Part shown: positions 1 through 6,498 of the stretch, one piece after another
Layout of the letters: each line of letters begins with the position of its first letter
How positions within the stretch are numbered: position 1 is the first letter of the stretch
From: Rhodospirillum sp. UBA1311
Lineage (GTDB): Bacteria; Pseudomonadota; Alphaproteobacteria; Rhodospirillales; Rhodospirillaceae
Assembly (NCBI GenBank): GCA_002307145.1
Contig: DBTR01000104.1
Coordinates: 1-22,201, forward strand
DNA: 22,201 nt
Reading direction: 5' to 3'
Program-made: the position numbers and the translations under genes
The notes under the pieces: model-generated
What the model was told of the DNA's origin: nothing
The model's database searches: none
What the model saw: the letters and a program-made list of their open reading frames with translations, nothing else

Positions 1-18
1 TGCGCGTAACGTCCGCCC

Positions 19-50
19 TGGGCGCGAGGCGGAACGAGCCCAAAGGGCCG
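19..50 (+). repeat. Left copy of direct repeat flanking the abiV-like gene
   Basis: Bases 19-47 are identical over 29 nt to bases 1398-1426, in the same orientation. After one extra G in the right copy, both continue with CCG (to 50 and 1430). The core reads GGCGCGAGGCGGAACGAGCC. The two copies lie 1379 bases apart and bracket the low-GC abiV-like gene. They could be attachment or recombination sites, or two copies of a dispersed intergenic element. No transposase or integrase is visible inside the window. Confidence 0.8.
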
Positions 51-180
51 AGAGGGGACGGGCGGGTATCAGGCGTGGAGCTCGCAAAGCGGAGATCGGT
101 CGCTGACGGTCACACCGCCAAGCGTAGTTTAACGTTACCGTGAGTCAGTTCTACGAACGATCACTGCTTGAGGGAAGCCC
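51..180. other. Non-coding leader upstream of the abiV-like gene
   Basis: I see no gene, tRNA or clear hairpin here. The G+C content falls sharply after about position 110 (for example TAGTTTAACGTTACCG at 125-140), which marks the start of the compositionally distinct segment. GAGGGAAG at 170-177 is the likely ribosome-binding site of the following TTG start. A promoter for the downstream gene should lie here, but I cannot assign -35 and -10 boxes with confidence. Confidence 0.5.
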
Positions 181-1206
181 TTGCAGTCTGATCCAATTAC
201 ATTGGAGAGGATGCAGAGGGCAAGGTCCGACATCCCTGTTGTTGGTGATCCCTTGGCCTCAATCTGTCACGATGCTAAAATGAACAAAGCCCCCTTCAAC
301 GACGATCCGGAACTGGCGGCCTCGTGGGAGACATTCGTCGCCCCCTTGTTGTCCGGCAAGCAGTCAATCCTAGATCTCATGCGCTCCGCGCCTTGGGGGG
401 ACTATGAAGCATTCGTGCAACAGGCTCGGGTGTATTGCATGCTTCTCTCCGATCCCCGTATCCCCGCCATCCTGAATCAAGAAATGCGTTCAACGATGCG
501 TGAAGCGGGCTTCGATCCCGATGATGATGCCATTTCAAAGGCACTTGCGCGTAAGGACGGTCATCGGCGCTTCTCAAAGCTGATCGAGGAGCGTGCACGC
601 GCGGTCAACACTCAGCCCTCGCTGCTCACCGGTAGAGACTTCCCGACGCGGCTCGCGCAGTACCAAACTCTTATCGGATACGTCGAAACCCGGTGGGCCG
701 AAGCGTGCAGAAACTTCGGCCAGAGAAATTTTCCACTCGCCGCCTTCTTCTCCATCCTCGTCATTGAGGAAGTAGGCAAGCTGTCACGGCTGGCAGAGGA
801 ACTGATCTATTTCGATGTGCCCATCGCAGTCCAGTCGCCTACGGTCGTCGAGCGCAGCCACCGGCGGAAGCACTTTATCGCGGTAGTCTCGGGCGCGCTC
901 ATCAATGCGCGCTTGGACCGGGTCCTTGGCAAGGACACCGTTCGGCAAATCCTGCACGAGGCGGAAAGCGACGAGTTGGAGAAGACCCGGCAAGCCTGCC
1001 TTTACATTGATATTGTGGACGGCAGGGCCGTGACACCCTCAGAGCGTATCGATGAAATGCGTGCGCTCGACCTCACCGTTCTAGCTGGGGAAGTGATGGC
1101 TGAAGTCCTTGGCCACTTCCCTTGGGAATTCGAGCGAATGATGGAGCAGGTCGTTGCTTTCGAGCGCTTGATCGGGTTGCCGGAGATACAGATCGCACGG
1201 AGATAA
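181..1206 (+). CDS. AbiV-like abortive infection protein (C-terminal HEPN-type domain)
   Basis: The C-terminal half (about residues 160-340) matches the AbiV pattern. It has a helix with FPLAAFFSILVIEEVGKLSRL, then a basic SHRRKH segment, then ACLYIDIVDGR, and another long helix. AbiV of Lactococcus blocks phage multiplication by stopping phage translation; the family belongs to the HEPN group. This protein has 341 residues, much longer than the roughly 200-residue Lactococcus AbiV, and its first 150 residues are an extension I do not recognise. The start is TTG at 181 with GAGGGA six bases upstream; an in-frame ATG at 211 is the alternative. A stop codon lies just before, at 169-171. Base composition is about 48% G+C at 241-300, well below the rest of the window, and direct repeats lie on both sides. 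It is therefore probably transferred defence cargo. The family call is from motif recognition only. Confidence 0.75.
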   Translation: MQSDPITLERMQRARSDIPVVGDPLASICHDAKMNKAPFNDDPELAASWETFVAPLLSGKQSILDLMRSAPWGDYEAFVQQARVYCMLLSDPRIPAILNQEMRSTMREAGFDPDDDAISKALARKDGHRRFSKLIEERARAVNTQPSLLTGRDFPTRLAQYQTLIGYVETRWAEACRNFGQRNFPLAAFFSILVIEEVGKLSRLAEELIYFDVPIAVQSPTVVERSHRRKHFIAVVSGALINARLDRVLGKDTVRQILHEAESDELEKTRQACLYIDIVDGRAVTPSERIDEMRALDLTVLAGEVMAEVLGHFPWEFERMMEQVVAFERLIGLPEIQIARR

Positions 1207-1505
1207 TCAAAGGTGCTGCTGCTTCTGCCAAATCGTAGATCCCATCCCGTAGGTTTCGCCGGCCCACTGGAAGGGGTTCTGGCGACACTCCACTCAACCC
1301 CCAACATCGCCAGCATTCCCTTCAAGCGTTCCACCGTCTAGCAATTCATCACGACTTCCGCTTTTGGAACAGGCCTTGATCCTCGGAACGACCCAAATGG
1401 GCGCGAGGCGGAACGAGCCCAAAGGGGCCGGAAGCGGAATGACGGCTTTGGAGTATCCGAGGTTTATCCCAAGACTATGGGCGCTCGAGGGGACACGGGA
1501 TCTTC
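1207..1505. other. Intergenic region with right direct repeat, no supported gene
   Basis: This stretch lies between the end of the abiV-like gene and the end of the DUF2703 gene, which is on the opposite strand. Short open frames exist on both strands, but none has a ribosome-binding site, a recognisable motif or codon use like the neighbours. It contains the right copy of the direct repeat (1398-1430). The octamer GAGGGGAC at 1487-1494 also occurs just after the left repeat, at 52-59, which hints that the similarity between the two flanks goes beyond the exact match. No intrinsic terminator is clear for either converging gene. Confidence 0.55.
1398..1430 (+). repeat. Right copy of direct repeat flanking the abiV-like gene
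   Basis: Bases 1398-1426 are identical to 19-47. One extra G at 1427 precedes the shared CCG. Bases outside the match differ (A at 1397 against C at 18). Its position between the abiV-like gene and the end of the ars operon makes it a candidate boundary of an inserted segment. Confidence 0.8.
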
Positions 1506-2036
1506 CTATCGGCAGCCTGCTCCCGCCGCCCGGGCTTTGCGGAGCTTGAAGAACGACCGCAGATTCTCCGGCAGCGCGAAGTCCGAGGGCGGGACCGGCG
1601 GTTGCTCCCGCGGCGCAAGCGCCGCGCGCATCAGCGCTTCGACGATCAAGCCCTCCGGCGGAGAGGTATACTGCTCGCCGCGCCAAAGCCACACTCGGCA
1701 ATCGACGCTGCCCGACGTCATCAAGTCGCCGCAGGACTCGCAGGCGCTTTCCTCGACCAAAGGCGCGATGTCGCGGTCATCGATGCGGATCGTCGGCGAG
1801 GTGATCAACCGCAACCGCTCCGCCGCCTCTTCGCTGTCGACGAGGGTGCGCCGAACCTCGAGCGCAATCCCCATTGCCCGAAGCGCGGGCGTTGCCGATG
1901 CGACGGCGGCGTCCAGGGTTTCGTCCGCGCCGCGGCAGCGCGTACAGACGTCGCGGTCGAGGTAAAGCAGGTCCACGGAAAGGATGCGCACGGCGCACCC
2001 TTCCTCGGGTGATTTCCCGCAACAACTGCTGCTCAT
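1506..2036 (-). CDS. DUF2703-type Cys-rich protein, last gene of the ars operon
   Basis: I recognise this as the DUF2703 type of protein that often accompanies arsenic operons; its biochemical role is not established. It has 176 residues. The N-terminus holds a vicinal Cys pair (C5-C6) and C14. A beta strand then leads into a CxxC motif (C31-T-R-C34) and a long helix, and the sequence SPTIRIDDRDI follows at about 80-90. That order resembles a thioredoxin fold with its cis-proline loop. A second Cys cluster follows (C99, C102, C113). The start at 2036 has GGAGG five bases upstream, and the gene begins 13 bases after arsA, so it is the terminal gene of the operon. A role in thiol redox or metalloid handling is an inference from the cysteines and the context. 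No membrane segment or signal peptide is visible. Confidence 0.8.
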   Translation of the reverse strand: MSSSCCGKSPEEGCAVRILSVDLLYLDRDVCTRCRGADETLDAAVASATPALRAMGIALEVRRTLVDSEEAAERLRLITSPTIRIDDRDIAPLVEESACESCGDLMTSGSVDCRVWLWRGEQYTSPPEGLIVEALMRAALAPREQPPVPPSDFALPENLRSFFKLRKARAAGAGCR

Positions 2037-2049
2037 CGCGTCCTCCGCC

Positions 2050-3765
2050 TCAGATTTCGTCCGCCCGCCACGGAATCAGGGCGGCGCGCCGTGCGAGGTT
2101 GCCCGTCACCTTTGCGATGTAGGGCGCTTCGTAACTTCCCCTCTGTTTCAGCAGGGGGTCGGCGGTGCCGCTCGCCAGCAGGCTCTGGTTGATCACCCAG
2201 GCGAACGGCGAGATCTCGGCGCGCGCGAGGTCTCCCTGGAGCCGTTCGGCCTCATGCACCGGTGTGCTTTCCGGCAAGGTGACGATGATTGCGCGGGTGA
2301 ACTCGGGGTCGCGCAGCCGCGGCAGCAGATTGCGGACCGCCTCCGGCATGTCGGCCTGGGTCCGCAGCACCTCGCGGTGATAGGATTCGGCGGCATCGAG
2401 CAGCAGGATGGTGTGCCCGGTGGGCGCAGTGTCGACCACCACGAACCGGTCCTTGCCCTGGTCAACGGTGCGGGCGAAAGCGCGGAACACCGCGATCTCC
2501 TCGGTACAGGGCGACCGCAGGTCCTCTTCGAGCATCGTGCGCCCCGCCTCGTCGAGGCCGCCTCCCGCCTTCTGAAGCACCTCCTCGCGATACAACGCGA
2601 CCTCGCGTTCCGGATCGACCCGGGTGATCTCGAGGCCCGGCACGGGTTCGCTCACGGAATAGGCGACGTGCGCCGCCGGGTCGGTGGTGGTGAGGGTCGC
2701 CTTGTGGCCGCGCCGGGCCAGTTCGACCGCGATTTCCGCGGCGATCGTGGTCTTGCCGACGCCGCCCTTGCCCATGGTCATCACCACACCGCGCCCGGTG
2801 GCGGCGATCTCGTCGATCAGGGAGTCGAGTCCCTGCAGCATCGGCGGAACCGGCTCGGCGACGACTTCGGCAGCAACCTCGTCCGACTCCCGCGCCACCG
2901 CGTGCAGCCCGGCGAGGCCCACGGTGCCCTGGGGGATCAAAGGCGTCTCGGTACAGGGCAATCCTGCCAGACCGGCGGGCATTTCGGCGAGCGCGCGGGC
3001 GGCGCGCCGGGTCATCGCGTCGGCGATCGCATCGCCGGGCTGTGCGGCCGCGAAAACGCCGTTGACCGCGAGATGAAGATTGCGGACGCCGAGGTCGGCC
3101 AGTTCGCCACGGGTACGTTCGGCCTCCCGCAGCGCCGGGCGATCGGGCCGGGCCACCAGCACCACGGTGGTCATCGCCGGATCGGCGAGATGCTTCACGG
3201 TGGCGGCGTAGAGCGCACGCTGGGTATCGAGCCCGGCGAGCGGCCCGAGACACGATGCGCCGCCGGTCGAGGAGGCGATGAAGCCGCTCCACGCGGAAGG
3301 CAGGGTCAGCAGCCGCAGGGTGTGGCCGGTGGGCGCGGTGTCGAAGATCACGTGGTCGAACCCTGCGGTCGCCTCGGACGCGCCGAGGAGCTTGGCGAAT
3401 TCGTCGAACGCGGCGATCTCGACGGTGCAAGCGCCGGAGAACTGTTCCTCCATGCTGGCGATGGCGGCAGGCGGCAGGACGCCGCGATAGGGCGCCACCA
3501 TCCGCTCCTTGTAGGCGTTCGCCGCCGCCTCCGGGTCAATGTTGAGGGCGAACAGATTGGGCGCGCCCGCTACCGGCGTCGGAAGCGCGCCGAGTGGGGT
3601 TCCCAAAACCTCGTCGAGGTTGGAGGCCGGATCGGTGCTGACGATCAGCACCTGCCGCCCCGCCTCGGCGAGGGCGAGGCCGGTGGCACAGGAGAGCGAG
3701 GTTTTTCCCACGCCGCCCTTGCCGGTAAAGAACGCGTAGCGGGTGGCGATATCGGGAAGCGGCAT
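2050..3765 (-). CDS. arsA: ArsA arsenite-stimulated ATPase
   Basis: ArsA is the cytosolic ATPase that energises arsenite efflux through a membrane partner (ArsB or Acr3) and receives As(III) from ArsD. The 571-residue protein has the usual pair of homologous halves. The first has the P-loop GKGGVGKT at residues 15-22 and the signature DTAPTGHTLRLL at about 142-153. The second has its P-loop at 332-339 and the signature DTAPTGHTILLL at about 445-456. C113 and C172 fall at the same numbers as the metal-site cysteines of Escherichia coli ArsA, and C420 corresponds to its C422. A GAGGAGG ribosome-binding site precedes the ATG. The gene follows arsD by 10 bases and precedes the DUF2703 gene by 13. 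No arsB or acr3 gene accompanies it in this window, which is odd for a gene whose product is thought to work with a permease. Confidence 0.96.
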   Translation of the reverse strand: MPLPDIATRYAFFTGKGGVGKTSLSCATGLALAEAGRQVLIVSTDPASNLDEVLGTPLGALPTPVAGAPNLFALNIDPEAAANAYKERMVAPYRGVLPPAAIASMEEQFSGACTVEIAAFDEFAKLLGASEATAGFDHVIFDTAPTGHTLRLLTLPSAWSGFIASSTGGASCLGPLAGLDTQRALYAATVKHLADPAMTTVVLVARPDRPALREAERTRGELADLGVRNLHLAVNGVFAAAQPGDAIADAMTRRAARALAEMPAGLAGLPCTETPLIPQGTVGLAGLHAVARESDEVAAEVVAEPVPPMLQGLDSLIDEIAATGRGVVMTMGKGGVGKTTIAAEIAVELARRGHKATLTTTDPAAHVAYSVSEPVPGLEITRVDPEREVALYREEVLQKAGGGLDEAGRTMLEEDLRSPCTEEIAVFRAFARTVDQGKDRFVVVDTAPTGHTILLLDAAESYHREVLRTQADMPEAVRNLLPRLRDPEFTRAIIVTLPESTPVHEAERLQGDLARAEISPFAWVINQSLLASGTADPLLKQRGSYEAPYIAKVTGNLARRAALIPWRADEI

Positions 3766-3775
3766 GGGAACCTCC

Positions 3776-4126
3776 TCAGCAGCAACCGGAGTTGGGAGGG
3801 CAGCAGCGCGAGGCGGCGGCGGGAACCGCTTCGATGCCGAGCTTGCGGGCGAGTTGGTCGCGCGAGAGATAGCCGCCGGTGGCGATCACCTTGCCGTCGA
3901 GCACGAGCACCGGCAGGCGGTCGATGTCGGCCTCCATCTCCTTGACCACGGACGGATTGGCGGCGAACGCCTGCGGCTCCTGGCCGAGGTTGTAGCGCCG
4001 CACCTCGACGCCGCGCTCCGCCAGCCACTTGAGATCGGCGGCGAACGCGACCAGCGCCGGATCGACGTCGGGGCCGCACACCCCGGTGGAGCAGCACATC
4101 GCGGGATCGTAGACTTCGAGCTTCAT
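3776..4126 (-). CDS. arsD: ArsD arsenite metallochaperone
   Basis: ArsD carries As(III) to ArsA and also acts as a weak repressor in some operons. The 116-residue length is close to the family norm of about 120. The N-terminal thioredoxin-like domain has the conserved As(III) site C11-C12 with C17 in MCCSTGVC, equivalent to C12, C13 and C18 of the E. coli plasmid protein. The C-terminal tail carries two more vicinal pairs, C108-C109 and C115-C116, also as in the plasmid protein. AGGAGA lies five bases before the ATG. The gene sits 36 bases after the glutaredoxin-type arsC and 10 bases before arsA, the standard arsDA pairing. All chaperone cysteines are intact, so transfer to ArsA should be functional. 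Confidence 0.95.
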   Translation of the reverse strand: MKLEVYDPAMCCSTGVCGPDVDPALVAFAADLKWLAERGVEVRRYNLGQEPQAFAANPSVVKEMEADIDRLPVLVLDGKVIATGGYLSRDQLARKLGIEAVPAAASRCCPPNSGCC

Positions 4127-4162
4127 GGGGTTCTCCTGGTTTCGGACGTAGGGGTCCGGTGT

Positions 4163-4591
4163 TCAACGACGGGCGACGCGGCGCCCGTCGGCAGCGATCA
4201 CAAGTTCGCCGTCTTCCTTGCGGAATTCCCCCATCGGCACATCCGGCAGCAGGTCGAGCACGGTTTCCGATGGGCGGCAGATGCGTACCCCCCTGGGGGT
4301 GATGACGATCGGCCGCTGGATCAGGATCGAATGGGCCAGCATGGCGTCGAGGATCGCGTCGTCGGACAACGACGGATCGTCGAGGCCCAGCGCGTCGTAC
4401 GGCGAGCCCTTGCGGCGCAGCATCTCGCGCGGCGCAAAGCCCATCGCCTGGGCCAGACCGATCAGTTCTTCACGGCTCGGCGGAGTCTTGAGATATTCGA
4501 TCACCGTCGGCTCGATCCCGGCGTGGCGGATCAACGCCAGCACGTTGCGCGAGGTGCCGCAATCCGGGTTGTGATAGATCACCACGCTCAT
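4163..4591 (-). CDS. arsC: Glutaredoxin-type arsenate reductase ArsC
   Basis: This enzyme reduces arsenate to arsenite in the cytosol using glutathione and glutaredoxin. The 142 residues match the E. coli ArsC family. The N-terminus YHNPDCGTSRN places the catalytic cysteine at C11 (C12 in E. coli). The arginine-bearing segment IQRPIVITPRGVRICRP follows at the position of the anion-binding arginines. The start codon at 4591 shares one base with the stop of the upstream fusion gene (TGATG), so translation is probably coupled. An in-frame upstream extension to 5191 is open, but it runs antisense-like through the preceding gene and has no family support. It is the second arsenate reductase domain in the operon, chemically unrelated to the one just upstream. 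Confidence 0.94.
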   Translation of the reverse strand: MSVVIYHNPDCGTSRNVLALIRHAGIEPTVIEYLKTPPSREELIGLAQAMGFAPREMLRRKGSPYDALGLDDPSLSDDAILDAMLAHSILIQRPIVITPRGVRICRPSETVLDLLPDVPMGEFRKEDGELVIAADGRRVARR

Positions 4592-5463
4592 CAAACGCGA
4601 TCCGCCGATACCTTCATGGTCGCGCCGTCGAGTTGGCCGATGTCGCGCAGGCGGTTGCCGAGCGCGAGACGGTCGACCTTTTCGATCGGCAGCGCGAGAA
4701 ACACCGAGATGCGGTTCTTCAGGTAGCGGAACGCGGTGACGAAGGCGGCTTCCTTCTGGATGTCGGTTCCTTCCGCCTGCGCCGGGTCCTCGATGCCCCA
4801 GTGGGCGGTCAACGGATGGCCGGGCCAGACCGGGCAGATTTCCCCGGCGGCGTTGTCGCAAACGGTGAAGACGAAATCCATCTGCGGTGCATCGGCGCCG
4901 GAGAATTCGTCCCAGCTTTTCGAGCGCAGATCGTCGGTGGGGTAGCCCAGTTCGCCCAGAACCTTGCGTGCAAGCGGGTGAACGTCGCCTTTGGGGTGGC
5001 TCCCGGCGGAAAACGCCCGGAAGCGCCCCTCGCCGTCCATCCGCAGGATGCTTTCGGCGAGGATCGAGCGGGCGGAATTGCCGGTGCAGAGGAACAGCAC
5101 GTTGTAAACACGGTCGGACATGGGACCTCCGATCTGTCGTTGCGGCGAAACGGGAAGCGGGAAACCGCAGGTCTCGTAGCGCCCCTGGCAACAGGCGTTG
5201 ACCATGAAGCCCACGAGGCTTTGGATATTGTCCATCCGCGCCCGGTAGATGATCGTCCGCCCCTGCCGCTCGGTCATCACCAGCCCGGCACGCGCCAGCA
5301 CGCCGAGATGGGAGGAGAGCGTATTAGCGGGCACGTCGAGGCGTCGCGCGATCTCGCCGGAGGGGAGGCCATCCGGTTCGTAAGCGACGAGCAGACGGAA
5401 GACGTCGAGACGGGTGGTCTGCGACAGGGCGGCGAATGCGGCGAGGGCGATGCGTTGTTCCAT
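4591..5463 (-). CDS. Fusion of ArsR repressor and LMW-phosphatase-type arsenate reductase
   Basis: The 290-residue frame joins two arsenic proteins without a stop. Residues 1-105 are an ArsR-family winged-helix repressor: the recognition helix region is around VPANTLSSHLGVLARAGL. C91-C92 and C99 in NACCQGRYETC match the C-terminal As(III)-sensing triad known from Acidithiobacillus-type ArsR. Residues 118-290 are an arsenate reductase of the low-molecular-weight tyrosine-phosphatase fold. They carry the loop CTGNSAR (C126 to R132), resolving cysteines C202 and C210, and the acid Asp in IEDPA. Such reductases normally use thioredoxin. Met115 (base 5121) begins MSDRVYN, a typical separate ArsC start, and GGAGG lies four bases before it. 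A free reductase could therefore also be made from the same frame. As first gene of the operon, the repressor half probably controls its own promoter. Confidence 0.93.
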   Translation of the reverse strand: MEQRIALAAFAALSQTTRLDVFRLLVAYEPDGLPSGEIARRLDVPANTLSSHLGVLARAGLVMTERQGRTIIYRARMDNIQSLVGFMVNACCQGRYETCGFPLPVSPQRQIGGPMSDRVYNVLFLCTGNSARSILAESILRMDGEGRFRAFSAGSHPKGDVHPLARKVLGELGYPTDDLRSKSWDEFSGADAPQMDFVFTVCDNAAGEICPVWPGHPLTAHWGIEDPAQAEGTDIQKEAAFVTAFRYLKNRISVFLALPIEKVDRLALGNRLRDIGQLDGATMKVSADRV

Positions 5464-5497
5464 ATTTCAACGATAGTTGAATTATGGAATTCGGCAA
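5464..5497 (-). promoter_or_regulatory. ars operon promoter and ArsR operator
   Basis: TTCAAC-GATA-GTTGAA (5466-5481) is a perfect inverted repeat. It fits the TCAA-N6-TTGA layout of known ArsR operators and ends three bases before the arsR start codon. Two -10 boxes are possible on the minus strand: CATAAT (5481-5486), or TATCGT (5470-5475) with TTGCCG (5492-5497) 16 bases upstream. The first predicts a leader of about a dozen bases; the second predicts transcription starting at the ATG itself. There is no Shine-Dalgarno sequence between operator and ATG. A bound repressor would cover the promoter completely. Confidence 0.75.
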
Positions 5498-5572
5498 GCG
5501 AAAAATCCCGATGCCCGTCCGCTTTCGGGTGCAGTAGACCCTGTACCGTAAGACCGCCATGGGCGCGATACG

Positions 5573-5593
5573 GTCATCACACGGGGTGATGAC
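5573..5593. repeat. Perfect 8-bp inverted repeat upstream of arsR
   Basis: GTCATCAC (5573-5580) and GTGATGAC (5586-5593) are separated by five bases. No U-rich tract follows on either strand, so it is a poor terminator. It lies in the 258-base gap between the ABC permease gene and the arsR fusion. It could be an operator for an unidentified regulator or a transcript-end hairpin. The rest of the gap (5498-5721) shows no gene. Confidence 0.55.
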
Positions 5594-5721
5594 TGCTGAC
5601 GCGTGTTCGGGGGATCCATGGGGCGGAGCTTTCTCGCGGGTACGGGCGGTGTCCGTGGGCTTTATGCTTGATCGAAATCACTCGGTGGGGTGCGCCGGGG
5701 AGGACGGGAGGGAGAGGCGGG

Positions 5722-6498
5722 TCAGGGTTTCAGGCGATAGCCGGTGCGGAAGATCCACCAGAGGATCGCGAGGCAGAGCGCCATGAACAGGGCGGTGAAG
5801 CCGAGGCTGGCGCCGACGCCGACATCGCCGACGCCGTAGAAGCTCCAGCGGAAGCCGCTCACCAGATAGACCACGGGGTTGAAGAGGCTGATCGTCCGCC
5901 AGGGTTCCGGCAGCATGTCGATCGCGTAAAAGGCGCCGCCGAGGAAGGTGAGCGGCGTCACCACCAGCGCCGGGATCACCGCGAGCTGCTCGAAGCTCTC
6001 CGCCCAGATGCCGACGATGAAGCCGAACAGGCTGAACGCGATCGAGGTCAGCACCATGAATGCGACCATCCATACGGGGTGCAGGATATGGACCGGCACG
6101 AACGCGGTCGCGGTGGCGAGGATGATCAGGGCAAGCAGGATCGACTTGGTCGCCGCCGCCCCGACATAGGCCAGCACCGCCTCGCCGAACGACAGCGGCG
6201 CCGAGAGGATCTCGAAGATCGTCTTGGTGAACTTGGGGAAATAGATGCCGATCGAGGCGTTCGAGATGCTTTGCGTCAAGAGCGACAGCATGATCAGGCC
6301 GGGGACGATGAACGCGCCGTAATCCACCCCGCCGACGGACTGCATCCGCGAGCCGATGGCGCCGCCGAAGACGATGAAATAGAGGGCAGTGGTGATCACC
6401 GGCGTCGCCACGCTCTGGAGGATGGTGCGCATCATCCGCGCCATTTCGGTGCGGTAGATCGCCCACATGCCGGTGACGTTGAGCGAGGACCGGCTCAT
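5722..6498 (-). CDS. ABC-2 type exporter permease
   Basis: This is the membrane partner of the ATPase encoded just upstream. The 258 residues show the ABC-2 pattern: a cytosolic N-terminus, then about six hydrophobic segments, with the family-typical stretch PLTFLGGAFYAIDMLPEPW before the last pair of helices. The closest architecture I recognise is the YadH type, paired with YadG ATPases. The ATG at 6498 overlaps the ATPase stop in an ATGA junction, so the two are translationally coupled. The substrate cannot be read from the sequence. Position between copper and arsenic genes suggests, but does not show, a role in stress or metal defence. A much longer open frame continues upstream in the same phase, but it overlaps the ATPase gene and is a shadow. 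Confidence 0.92.
   Translation of the reverse strand: MSRSSLNVTGMWAIYRTEMARMMRTILQSVATPVITTALYFIVFGGAIGSRMQSVGGVDYGAFIVPGLIMLSLLTQSISNASIGIYFPKFTKTIFEILSAPLSFGEAVLAYVGAAATKSILLALIILATATAFVPVHILHPVWMVAFMVLTSIAFSLFGFIVGIWAESFEQLAVIPALVVTPLTFLGGAFYAIDMLPEPWRTISLFNPVVYLVSGFRWSFYGVGDVGVGASLGFTALFMALCLAILWWIFRTGYRLKP

Noticed and set aside
1294..1701. 135-codon minus-strand frame across the right direct repeat
   Set aside because: It has no recognisable motif or start signal and overlaps the DUF2703 gene; kept only as non-coding sequence with a repeat.
1984..3945. 653-codon open frame antisense to arsA
   Set aside because: Same kind of composition-driven shadow; arsA on the other strand has all catalytic motifs.
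4163..5191. 342-codon version of glutaredoxin-type ArsC
   Set aside because: The first 200 codons overlap the ArsR-ArsC fusion in another frame and are not related to ArsC; the family N-terminus begins at 4591.
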